Counted from the first letter of the stretch, positions 1 to 6,368 are shown. The stretch is DNA of 7,359 nucleotides from Alphaproteobacteria bacterium (GCA_030424705.1 JAUHWJ010000082.1:1-7359); one strand, 5' to 3'. The notes: generated by a model not told the origin, from the sequence alone. Made by a program: numbers and translations.

Positions 1-1
1 G

Positions 2-1087
2 GGCACCGGCATACTCAACAACGAACTCTACATCGGGCGGCTGGTCTGGAACCGTCTGCGGTACATGAAGGATCCCGACACCGGCAAGCGCGTCTCCCGC
101 CCGAACCCGGAAAGCGAGTGGGTTGTCCAGGAGGTCCCGGACCTTCGGATTGTGGACCAGGATCTCTGGGACGCCGTGAAGAAAAGGCAAAAGAGCCTTT
201 CGTTTGATACGACGGTGACAGGCAGCAATCCGATGAACGATAGACGACGGCCGAAGCATCTTTTCGCCGGTTTCATCAAGTGCGGGTGCTGTGGTGGTGG
301 GTACTCCCTGATCTCGAAAGACCTTCTCGGCTGCGCAGCGTCACGGAACAAGGGCACATGCGATAACCGTCTGAACATACGTCGGGATGCCTTGGAGGCG
401 TCGATCTTGAATGGCCTTCGGAAGCATCTCATGTCGCCGGAGCTCTTCAATGAATTCTGTGCCGAGTTCACGCGCGAGGTAAATCGGCTCCGGATCGAGC
501 GCGGAGCCGACTTGGCTGGCTGGAGGTGCGAACTCGAGAAGGTTGACCGAGAGCTCGACAAGATGGTCGATGCCATTCTTCAGGGCTTCCCGCCGGCGAA
601 ACTCAAAGACAAGGCCGAGAAGCTGGAGGCGAGGAAGGCGGAGTTGTCTGAGCTTCTGGACAACGCTGACGAGCCGCCGCCATTGCTGCACCCGAACATG
701 GCACGGATGTATCAGGATCGGGTCGCCAAGCTCTGCGAGAACCTGCAATCCGAGGAAGATCGAGGCGCCGCCGTCGACGTGCTTCGGTCACTGGTCGATG
801 AAATCACCCTCGTGCCCGAGAACGGCGAACTCTCCATCGTGCTGCGCGGCGACTTGGGGGCGATCCTGCGCTTTGCAGCAGGAAAGCAAAACCCCGACTT
901 CCTTTCGGAGGCCGAGGCTTTGGACAATCTGCTTTCGCAGAAATCGTTGGTTGCGGGAGGGCACAACAGACGATCCCGGCGGGCAGGGTTCCAAAAAGCA
1001 AAAACCTCCGCGGCAGGACCGGCGGAGGCATCACAAGTATCGTTGGTTGCGGGGGTAGGATTTGAACCTACGACCTTCAGGTTTTGA
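2..1087 (+). CDS. Large serine recombinase, 5'-truncated by window edge
   Basis: The frame is open from the first complete codon. The catalytic domain and start codon lie off the left edge. The visible part begins in the Recombinase (PF07508-like) domain: a GTGILNNELYIGRLVWNR stretch, then the sequence around NPESEWVVQEVPDLRIVDQDLW, both typical of DNA-binding regions of large serine integrases. A zinc beta-ribbon follows, with Cys-Cys pairs at fragment residues 94/97 and 111/120 (nt ~281-361). Next is a charged, Leu-rich coiled-coil segment (nt ~510-670), then the usual short C-terminal domain. Enzymes of this kind catalyse site-specific integration and excision through a phosphoserine intermediate. 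The last ~45 codons are odd: from nt ~944 the frame crosses a terminator and the antisense of a tRNA 3' end, giving the tail VAGVGFEPTTFRF. The native C-terminus therefore probably lay near nt 940, and the current stop is a product of the junction. Confidence 0.93.
   Translation, partial: GTGILNNELYIGRLVWNRLRYMKDPDTGKRVSRPNPESEWVVQEVPDLRIVDQDLWDAVKKRQKSLSFDTTVTGSNPMNDRRRPKHLFAGFIKCGCCGGGYSLISKDLLGCAASRNKGTCDNRLNIRRDALEASILNGLRKHLMSPELFNEFCAEFTREVNRLRIERGADLAGWRCELEKVDRELDKMVDAILQGFPPAKLKDKAEKLEARKAELSELLDNADEPPPLLHPNMARMYQDRVAKLCENLQSEEDRGAAVDVLRSLVDEITLVPENGELSIVLRGDLGAILRFAAGKQNPDFLSEAEALDNLLSQKSLVAGGHNRRSRRAGFQKAKTSAAGPAEASQVSLVAGVGFEPTTFRF
944..1053 (+). repeat. 14-bp direct repeat, copies 96 bp apart
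   Basis: TCGTTGGTTGCGGG occurs at 944-957 and again at 1040-1053. The second copy is the acceptor end and CCA of the tRNA-fMet fragment plus its first flanking bases. The first has no tRNA body attached. The 96-bp offset is a multiple of three, so both copies encode Ser-Leu-Val-Ala-Gly in the recombinase frame. It may be an att half-site or a remnant of an earlier insertion. Confidence 0.7.
993..1028 (-). terminator. Rho-independent terminator, downstream of the tRNA-fMet fragment
   Basis: Read on the minus strand, a perfect 7-bp GC-rich stem (CCTCCGC at 1028-1022 with GCGGAGG at 1011-1005) encloses a 10-nt loop. It is followed at once by a T-rich run (TTTTTGCTTTTT, 1004-993). It begins 16 nt after the CCA of the tRNA-fMet fragment, where a terminator for that tRNA or for an rRNA operon ending in tRNA-fMet would sit. 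It lies inside the current reading frame of the left recombinase, on the opposite strand. Confidence 0.8.
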
Positions 1088-1089
1088 GC
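1044..1089 (-). pseudogene. 3' half of a tRNA-fMet gene (probable attachment-site remnant)
   Basis: On the minus strand the sequence carries the 3' half of a bacterial initiator tRNA: the 3' side of the anticodon stem, variable loop, T-arm with GGTTCAAATCC, acceptor 3' strand and encoded CCA (1046-1044). About 40 nt (1044-1083) agree with the alphaproteobacterial initiator tRNA as I remember it. The anticodon is altered: the plus strand reads TTTGAGC where TATGAGC is expected. Beyond it, 1085-1098 keeps only patchy similarity. The 5' half (D-arm and 5' acceptor strand) is missing here and I do not find it elsewhere in the window, so this cannot be a functional tRNA. tRNA 3' ends are common integration targets, and two recombinase-bearing segments meet here. 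The tRNA assignment is firm. The role as an att site is inference. Confidence 0.8.
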
Positions 1090-1090
1090 G

Positions 1091-1684
1091 TTACGACCGC
1101 CCCGTCACGCCGACCTCCCACCAGTCCGGCCACAATACCTTCGCTGGTGAGCGGGTCGCTTTGGCGACGACCTTCTGCTCCTCCAGCGTAAGCCGCCGTC
1201 CGCCCAATCGTGCAAGAGCCGCTTCGACGATCCACGGTTCGAGCATGATCCGTCGCGTCTCGCGGTAACGATCAAGTCGTCGCGCCATATGGAGCAGCTC
1301 GACCGCGCCGCTCACGCTGCCGGGTGTCACGAATCTTATAGAAATAGCGCCGAGAGTAAGCGGCTCGGCGATCAGCCGTTTCTCGCGCGCGCCCTCGATC
1401 GCCGCCATGGCCTGCCTCGCCGACGCGCCTTCGCCCTCAAGGCCCTTCTTCGCGAGATGGAGAAGGAACGCCTCCGCGGCTGTGAGCCGGCGCTCGACGC
1501 CGTTCTCGCGGATCACGACCTTCTGCCCCAGCACCGCGTCGTAGGGGATGTCGCGCCGCGATCCCTTCGGCCGCCCCCGCGGATTACCGCTTCGACCCTT
1601 CGCGAACCGGGTCGCCTTCGGCGGGCGGCCGTAGCCGATCGCTTCGTCCTGCTTGCCGGTCCTGGTCTCGTCGTCCTCCCTCAT
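1091..1684 (-). CDS. DUF5681 domain-containing protein (distal paralogue)
   Basis: A 197-aa protein of unknown function. Residues 17-41 hold the DUF5681 signature, a basic Gly/Arg/Pro-rich stretch with FAKGRSGNPRGRPKG. The remainder is mainly charged and probably helical. Its C-terminal region (LEPWIVEAALARLGGRRLTLEEQ) resembles that of the gene just upstream, so the two look like tandem paralogues. The start chosen is ATG at 1684, whose ATGA overlaps the TGA of the upstream gene. This indicates translational coupling, and no strong Shine-Dalgarno is visible. An upstream in-frame extension to 1810 is rejected because it lies wholly inside the neighbour. The TAA at 1093-1091 sits beside the tRNA-fMet fragment, so the native C-terminus may have been altered at the junction. 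DUF5681 proteins often sit near phage- or plasmid-type DNA-processing genes; a DNA-binding role is plausible but not shown. Confidence 0.85.
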   Translation of the reverse strand: MREDDETRTGKQDEAIGYGRPPKATRFAKGRSGNPRGRPKGSRRDIPYDAVLGQKVVIRENGVERRLTAAEAFLLHLAKKGLEGEGASARQAMAAIEGAREKRLIAEPLTLGAISIRFVTPGSVSGAVELLHMARRLDRYRETRRIMLEPWIVEAALARLGGRRLTLEEQKVVAKATRSPAKVLWPDWWEVGVTGRS

Positions 1685-2268
1685 CGCTCGACGCCCCGTG
1701 GCAGACGAAGGCTGTCCGGATCCCGGGTCGTGCGGCGGATCTCTTCGACCTCCTTGCGGGTCAACGCCGCGCCGCCGCGCCGCCGCGAGATCGCCATCTG
1801 GACCGCCCACGGCTCGAGCAGGAGCCGGCGATATTCGTCGTTCGGCCCGTAGTCTCTCGGATCCTCGCAGGCGACACCCAGGAGGAGCAGCGCGTCATCG
1901 ACGTTTCTCGGATCGGTCGCCTCGGGTTTCACCTCGAACTTCACAGTCTGTCGAGGGCGCGTCTTCGCCAGCGCCGCTTCGCGCTTCGCGATCATCTTCA
2001 GGATCTCGCGCCGCGCCGCCCGGTCGCCGGCAAGCGCCGCCTGGTAAGTCCGGTGCTGCAGCGCCTCCTCGACCGTCACCTCGCGCTGGACGCCGTCCCG
2101 CGTGATCGTGAGCGTCTTCTCAACGATGACGTCGAAGGTGGAGGCCTCCGCCGCCTCATCGCGCGTCTTTCGCGGCCGGCCCTTGGGGTTGCCGCTCCGC
2201 CCCTTCTCGAACCTGCCGGATCGCTCCGGTTCGCGGCGGCCTGTGTCATCCTCGTCCACCGGCCTCAC
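1681..2268 (-). CDS. DUF5681 domain-containing protein (proximal paralogue)
   Basis: A 195-aa protein of unknown function. The DUF5681 motif (SGRFEKGRSGNPKGRPRK) lies at residues 17-34. A charged, helical middle part follows, rich in Ala, Arg and Glu. The C-terminal segment (EYRRLLLEPWAVQMAISRRRGG) aligns with the downstream paralogue. The start chosen is GTG at 2268, whose GTGA overlaps the methyltransferase stop TGA. A second in-frame GTG three codons later (2259) is better spaced from the GGAGGA Shine-Dalgarno (2274-2269), which nearly touches the first GTG, so initiation at 2259 is a real alternative. It is the middle gene of a minus-strand operon, coupled to its neighbours on both sides. 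It may work with the methyltransferase or be co-inherited cargo. Confidence 0.85.
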   Translation of the reverse strand: MRPVDEDDTGRREPERSGRFEKGRSGNPKGRPRKTRDEAAEASTFDVIVEKTLTITRDGVQREVTVEEALQHRTYQAALAGDRAARREILKMIAKREAALAKTRPRQTVKFEVKPEATDPRNVDDALLLLGVACEDPRDYGPNDEYRRLLLEPWAVQMAISRRRGGAALTRKEVEEIRRTTRDPDSLRLPRGVER

Positions 2269-3533
2269 TCCTCCGCGCGCCTGGGCTCGCCGCCCGTCAT
2301 CGCCGACCAGCGCTCAAGCGCCACATCGACATAGCCGGGGTCGATCTCCACGCCGCGGAAGCGCCGCCCGGCCCTCTCCGCGGCTATCAGCGTCGTGCCT
2401 GAGCCGAGGAAGAGGTCGAGGACCAGATCGCCCCGTTTCGTGACGTCGCGGAGCGCGTCTGCGACCATCGCTGTCGGCTTCACCGTCGGGTGGAGCGCAA
2501 GGTCCTCGCGCCGACTCCCCTTCATCGAGTTGACCGAGGCGTAGTCCCAGACATTGGTGCGGTTCCGCCCATGCTTCCCGAGTTCGACCGCGTTGAAGTG
2601 AGGCGCCGCGCCGACGCGGAAGACGAAGACCAGTTCGTGCTTGGAGCGGTAGAGCGAGCCCATGCCGGCGTTCGACTTGTTCCAGACGCAGAGATTGAGG
2701 AGATCGTCGTAGATCCCGCGGCCGACGGCGGCGACGTCCTCCATGTGACGCCAGTCCATGCAGACGAAGTGGACGGCCCCGTCGCGCGAGACGGCGACGC
2801 ATGCCCCGAGGGTCTCGCTCAGGAACGTCCGGAACGCCGCCTCGCTCATTTCGCCCGAAGCCATGGCGAACTCGGCGTGCCGGCCCTTCGCGTTGACGAA
2901 GCCGTTGATCGGCACGTTGTAGGGTGGATCGAGGAAGGCGGCGTCGATTGCGGCGCCCTCGCCGACCACCCGGCGGAGGAAGTCCGGATCCCGGCCGTCG
3001 CCGCAGCCGACCCGATGCTCGCCGAGAATCCAGATGTCGCCGGGCTTCGTCCGTGGCGTCGTTGGAACCGCGGGCACGATCTCGTCGTCGGGGTCATCCC
3101 CGTCTCCAAGGATCACGTCGATCTCGCCCGTGGCGAAGCCGGTGAGAGAGAGGTCGAGCTCGATGTCGAGGGCGGAGAGCTCGCCAAGCTCCGCCTTGAG
3201 GAGATCGAGGTCCCAGCCGGCGTTGAGCGCGATCTTGTTGTCGGCGAGCCTGAGCGCCCGTTTCCGGGGCTCGTCGAGCCCTCCGAGCGTGATGGTCGGA
3301 ACCTCGGCCATGCCCATCGCCTTCGCCGCGAGGAGCCGGCCATGTCCGGCGATGATCTCGCCAGCCTCGTCGACGAGGATCGGATTGGCGAAGCCGAAGG
3401 CCCGGATCGAGGCGACGATCTGCTCGACCTGCCGCTTCGGATGGGTGCGGGCGTTCCGCGGATCGGGTCGGATCTCCGCCACCGGCCGATAGACGACGGC
3501 GAGGCGGCCTTCAGGCGCGTGGTCTTCCGGCAT
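2265..3533 (-). CDS. ParB-like domain / DNA methyltransferase fusion
   Basis: A 422-aa two-domain protein. Residues ~12-110 form a ParB/Srx-like domain, with IRPDPRNARTHPKRQVEQI, FGFANPILVDEAGEIIAGHG and the ADNKIALNAGWD segment usual in this family. The C-terminal half is an S-adenosylmethionine-dependent methyltransferase. The catalytic motif IV DPPYN is at 202-206, the HPTVKP block at 348-353, and the SAM-binding motif FLGSGT at 375-380. Catalytic motif before SAM motif is the beta-class order, which methylates exocyclic amino groups (N6-adenine or N4-cytosine); DPPY favours adenine, without proving it. Length and motifs look complete. ATG at 3533 is preferred because AGAGGGGG lies seven bases upstream; an in-frame extension to 3770 has no family similarity. 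No restriction endonuclease gene is visible, so it appears to be an orphan methyltransferase. It is first in the minus-strand operon. Confidence 0.93.
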   Translation of the reverse strand: MPEDHAPEGRLAVVYRPVAEIRPDPRNARTHPKRQVEQIVASIRAFGFANPILVDEAGEIIAGHGRLLAAKAMGMAEVPTITLGGLDEPRKRALRLADNKIALNAGWDLDLLKAELGELSALDIELDLSLTGFATGEIDVILGDGDDPDDEIVPAVPTTPRTKPGDIWILGEHRVGCGDGRDPDFLRRVVGEGAAIDAAFLDPPYNVPINGFVNAKGRHAEFAMASGEMSEAAFRTFLSETLGACVAVSRDGAVHFVCMDWRHMEDVAAVGRGIYDDLLNLCVWNKSNAGMGSLYRSKHELVFVFRVGAAPHFNAVELGKHGRNRTNVWDYASVNSMKGSRREDLALHPTVKPTAMVADALRDVTKRGDLVLDLFLGSGTTLIAAERAGRRFRGVEIDPGYVDVALERWSAMTGGEPRRAEE

Positions 3534-3710
3534 TGACGTTCCCCCTCTGTTCGAACACCGCTGACATGGGGTGCGGCGTTCCGACGCGCAAGATCTCGCG
3601 GTCGGACTGGACTTCTCCGCAAGGGAGAGCGTTGCTGGCTCCGCGCCCGGCCCTCCGGGCTCGTCCCGGTAGCGGCGGAGATCGGTCCGCCGCGGAACCG
3701 GGAGACGGAC
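3534..3710. promoter_or_regulatory. Divergent intergenic region with candidate operator
   Basis: The 177 bp between the divergent methyltransferase and DUF3489 start codons must hold the control signals for both operons. Visible are a perfect 10-bp palindrome, TGTTCGAACA, at 3548-3557, 15 bp upstream of the methyltransferase start; a small hairpin (TCTCC 3614-3618 with GGAGA 3624-3628); and a 6-bp GC hairpin (GCCCGG 3645-3650 with CCGGGC 3655-3660). I could not pick -35/-10 elements with confidence. Confidence 0.5.
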
Positions 3711-4217
3711 ATGACCAGCATCGAAGAGAAGACGGCGCGGGGCGACGCGGGCGGGGGATCGGAACCGCATGCCGAGACGATGGATGCGCCAGCGGCCAGC
3801 GAGGCGAAGACAGGCGCGACTGGCGACAAGGCGTCCCGCCGAAGGAAGCCGACCCGTGTGACGGAGGCGGGGGAGCCCGTCGCCGCCGGAGTCATAGAGC
3901 CCGAAGCCGCGGCGGTGGCCGGATCATCGGCGACGGCCGAGACCGAGGGCGCGCCACGAGGCAGAGTTGCCGCAGCGGCAGCGGACATCGCGGACCGCTC
4001 GCATACCGCGCGCCGGCCGACCAAGCTCGACCGGCTCATCGCGCTCCTCTCCCGCCCCGACGGGGCGAGCCTCGCTGAGATGGTCGAGGCGACAGGGTGG
4101 CAGGCCCACTCGGTCCGCGGCGCGATTGCCGGCGCTCTCCGGAAGCGCGGCCATGTCATCGCCTCCTCGAAGGCCGAGGACGGCGTCCGCCGCTACCGGA
4201 TCGGGGGCGCGGCGTGA
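3711..4217 (+). CDS. DUF3489 domain-containing protein
   Basis: A 168-aa protein. Residues 1-100 are low-complexity, Ala/Glu/Gly-rich and probably disordered, with a basic patch (SRRRKPTR) at 42-49. Residues ~103-164 match DUF3489: TKLDRLIALLSRPDGASL, ATGWQAHSVRGAIAGALRK, then a GVRRYRI end. This small domain has the helix-turn-helix or winged-helix look expected of a DNA-binding protein. ATG at 3711 is preceded by GGGAG at good spacing. Its stop overlaps the next gene's GTG (GTGA at 4214-4217). DUF3489, DUF2924 and a serine recombinase are often found together in alphaproteobacteria, so it may help or regulate the recombinase, for example as a directionality or repressor factor. That role is inferred from position and fold only. 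Confidence 0.88.
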   Translation: MTSIEEKTARGDAGGGSEPHAETMDAPAASEAKTGATGDKASRRRKPTRVTEAGEPVAAGVIEPEAAAVAGSSATAETEGAPRGRVAAAAADIADRSHTARRPTKLDRLIALLSRPDGASLAEMVEATGWQAHSVRGAIAGALRKRGHVIASSKAEDGVRRYRIGGAA

Positions 4218-4645
4218 GCGGCGGGTCCGTCGCCGTCGAGGTCGAGGCGCTCCGGCGCCTCGATCTCGACGGGCTCCGCGCGGCCTGGCGCGGCCGCTGG
4301 GGCGCGCCGCCGAAGCTCCGCTCGGCGGCCTTGTTGCGGCTCATGATCGCCTGGCGGCTCCAGGCCGAGGCAGAAGGCGGGCTCGATCGGGAGACCCGCA
4401 GGCGGCTCGCCGCCAGCGGCCCCGTCCGCGCCGAGGGGCTGGAGCTCGGATGCGGCGCGGTGCTCCGGCGCGCGTGGAAGGGCGAGACCGTCGAGGTCGT
4501 CGTCGAAGCCGGCGGCTTCCGCTGGCGGGGCGATCTCTATCCGAGCCTCTCCGCGGCGGCGACCGCCATCGCCGGCGCGCGCTGGAACGGCCCGCGCTTC
4601 TTCGGCCTGAGGAAGGGAGCGAAGATCGGAGGGCGCGCGGCGTGA
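4214..4645 (+). CDS. DUF2924 domain-containing protein
   Basis: A 143-aa basic protein of unknown function matching DUF2924. An N-terminal helix (LRRLDLDGLRAAWRGRWG) is followed by a short linker, PPKLRS, and the helical segment LLRLMIAWRLQAEAEGGLD. The C-terminal hallmark is R.W.GE..EV.V...GF.W.GD.YPSLSAAATAI with WNGPRFFGL at ~124-132. The last motif is also found in a DNA-associated beta-rich fold. It starts at GTG 4214, fused as GTGA to the DUF3489 stop; a GGGGGC sequence just upstream can serve as ribosome-binding site. An upstream extension to 4097 lies inside DUF3489 and is rejected. The stop TGA at 4643-4645 overlaps the recombinase start. It is probably an accessory to the recombinase; its function is unknown. 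Confidence 0.9.
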   Translation: MSGGSVAVEVEALRRLDLDGLRAAWRGRWGAPPKLRSAALLRLMIAWRLQAEAEGGLDRETRRRLAASGPVRAEGLELGCGAVLRRAWKGETVEVVVEAGGFRWRGDLYPSLSAAATAIAGARWNGPRFFGLRKGAKIGGRAA

Positions 4646-6243
4646 CCCGACCGAGTCCGAAACGCTGCGCCATCTACACCCGGAAGAGTTCCGAGGAAGG
4701 GCTCGATCAGGCCTTCAACAGTCTCGACGCGCAACGAGAGGCCTGCGCGGCCTATGTGAAGAGCCAGGCGAGCGAGGGATGGCGGGCGCTCCCCGACCGT
4801 TATGATGACGGTGGCGTCTCGGGCGGCACGATGGAGCGCCCGGGCCTGCGGCGGCTCCTCGCCGCCATCGAGGCCGGGCGGATCGACATCGTGGTGGTCT
4901 ACAAGATCGACCGGCTGACCCGGTCGCTGGCCGACTTCGCCCGCATGGTCGAGATCTTCGACGCGCGGGGCGTAAGCTTCGTCTCGGTGACGCAGGCCTT
5001 CAACACGACAGGGAGCATGGGGCGGCTGACGCTGAACGTCCTTCTCTCCTTCGCCCAGTTCGAGCGCGAGGTGACCGGCGAGCGGATCCGCGACAAGATC
5101 GCCGCCTCGAAGGCGAAGGGCATGTGGATGGGGGGCTGCCTGCCCCTCGGCTACGACGCCCCGGCTCCCGGCTCGCGCGCCCTTCGGATGAACGAGGCCG
5201 AGGCGGAGATCGTCCGGATGATCTTCCGGACCTATCTGGAACTCGGCTCGGTCCACGATCTCGAGCGACGGCTCGAAGCCGAAGGCGTCCGATCCAAACT
5301 CCGCGTCACCGCGAAGGGCCGCGAGCTTGGCGGCAAGCCCTTCAGCCGCGGCGCGATCTTCCACCTTCTCCGCAACCGGCTCTATCTCGGCATGATCGTC
5401 CATCGCGGCCAGTCGCATCCAGGTCAGCATCCGGCGATCGTCGACGCCGATCTCTTCGAGGCGGTCCAGCGCCGGCTCGACGCGCAGGCGCGGCGCGCGG
5501 GGACGGCGAACGGAAACGCTCCCGCTGCGCCGCTCGCGGGCCGCATCTTCGACGCCGCCGGCGCGCCCATGTCGCCGACCTCGTCGCGCGGAGCGCGCGG
5601 CAAGACCTATCGCTACTACGTCTCGGCGCCGCTGCAGCAGGGACGCCGCCGGTCTGGCGATCTGCAAGATGAAATCGTACGCCGCATTCCCGCCGCCGCC
5701 TTCGAGGCGCGGCTTGCGGAGATCCTCCGCCGGCTCATCGGAGCATCCGAAACCGCTCCGCTCAATGCGCTTCACCGGGTCGAGGTCCATCGCGACCATG
5801 TCCGCCTCACCCTGCCGGCTGCGCATCTCGCCGCGATCCGGGCACAGCTCCACCCCGACGAGACCGTCGGGCGCGAGCCCACCGATCCGACGAGCCTCCG
5901 TCTCGACGCGCCCTTCCGGATCGCGCTCCGCGGCGGGAAGACCTGGATCACCGGCGGAGGCGCGCCCTCGCCCCGGCCGGACCGCGCCCTGATCGGCGCG
6001 CTCCGCGAGGCGCAGGCGATGCTCCGCCGCGATCCGCGCGGGCTCCCTATCCTCGAAGCCGCGCCCGACTCGTCCTATCGCCGCCGGCTCCTCGGACTCG
6101 CCTTCCTCGCGCCGGATATCCAGCGCGCCATCCTCGACGGACGCCAACCGCCCGGCCTCACGCTGTCGAAGCTGATGGCGCTCGACCTGCCTCTCGACTG
6201 GGCGGCGCAGCTAGCAGCGATCGCGCAGGCGGCGGGGGCCTGA
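4642..6243 (+). CDS. Serine recombinase (site-specific integrase/resolvase superfamily)
   Basis: A complete 533-aa large serine recombinase. The N-terminal resolvase catalytic domain spans ~8-155. CAIYTRKSSEEG carries the Y-x-R-x-S motif, so Ser16 is the predicted nucleophile; the YKIDRLTRS block (88-95) supplies conserved arginines, followed by SFAQFEREVTGERIRDKIAASK (136-157). A Recombinase DNA-binding domain follows (~165-285, with FSRGAIFHLLRNRLYLGMIVHRG). A C-terminal domain has GRIFDAAGAPMSP and KTYRYYVS, but no Cys ribbon and no obvious coiled coil, unlike the recombinase at the left edge. GTG at 4642 is chosen because of its GTGA overlap with DUF2924 and a GGAGGG ribosome site eight bases upstream; a much longer open frame from 3967 overlaps two real genes and is rejected. 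It probably mobilises the 1091-6243 block. Confidence 0.94.
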   Translation: MTRPSPKRCAIYTRKSSEEGLDQAFNSLDAQREACAAYVKSQASEGWRALPDRYDDGGVSGGTMERPGLRRLLAAIEAGRIDIVVVYKIDRLTRSLADFARMVEIFDARGVSFVSVTQAFNTTGSMGRLTLNVLLSFAQFEREVTGERIRDKIAASKAKGMWMGGCLPLGYDAPAPGSRALRMNEAEAEIVRMIFRTYLELGSVHDLERRLEAEGVRSKLRVTAKGRELGGKPFSRGAIFHLLRNRLYLGMIVHRGQSHPGQHPAIVDADLFEAVQRRLDAQARRAGTANGNAPAAPLAGRIFDAAGAPMSPTSSRGARGKTYRYYVSAPLQQGRRRSGDLQDEIVRRIPAAAFEARLAEILRRLIGASETAPLNALHRVEVHRDHVRLTLPAAHLAAIRAQLHPDETVGREPTDPTSLRLDAPFRIALRGGKTWITGGGAPSPRPDRALIGALREAQAMLRRDPRGLPILEAAPDSSYRRRLLGLAFLAPDIQRAILDGRQPPGLTLSKLMALDLPLDWAAQLAAIAQAAGA

Positions 6244-6279
6244 CCGTCGAAATCCGGTCTGATCACGCGGAAGCCGAAA

Positions 6280-6368
6280 TCCCTGTTCCGCGCATCTCGC
6301 TCCCTGTTATTGCGGAAAAACATCCCTGTTACGCGCATTAAATCGCCTGTTCCGCGCAATAACAGGGA
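6280..6368 (+). repeat. Phased CCCTGTT repeat array with inverted last copy
   Basis: The core CCTGTT recurs on the plus strand at 6282, 6303, 6325 and 6346, 21, 22 and 21 bp apart, close to two helical turns. Copies extend to TCCCTGTTccGCGC or TCCCTGTTatTGCG; the fourth reads TCGCCTGTTCCGCGC. A fifth copy is inverted: AACAGGGA at 6361-6368. The second and fifth form a perfect 14-bp inverted repeat (6301-6314 with 6355-6368), 40 bp apart. Direct, phased copies plus a capping inverted copy suggest cooperative protein binding. Confidence 0.75.

Noticed and set aside
1062..1268. Short plus-strand frame starting in the tRNA-fMet fragment
   Set aside because: It overlaps the tRNA remnant and the DUF5681 gene in antisense and has no supporting signal.
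2490..3536. Long open frame antisense to the methyltransferase (348 aa)
   Set aside because: A GC-rich shadow of the real gene, with skewed composition and no recognisable domain.
3534..3770. N-terminal extension of the ParB-methyltransferase
   Set aside because: It has no family similarity and runs into the divergent DUF3489 gene. The ATG at 3533 has a good ribosome-binding site.
3967..4641. Upstream in-frame extension of the serine recombinase to a 758-aa protein
   Set aside because: The extension is a low-complexity Arg/Ala/Pro frame overlapping the whole of DUF2924 and half of DUF3489, which have clear family motifs and their own starts.
4537..6147. Long open frame antisense to the recombinase (536 aa)
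   Set aside because: A shadow frame opposite a gene with intact catalytic motifs; it has no domain of its own.
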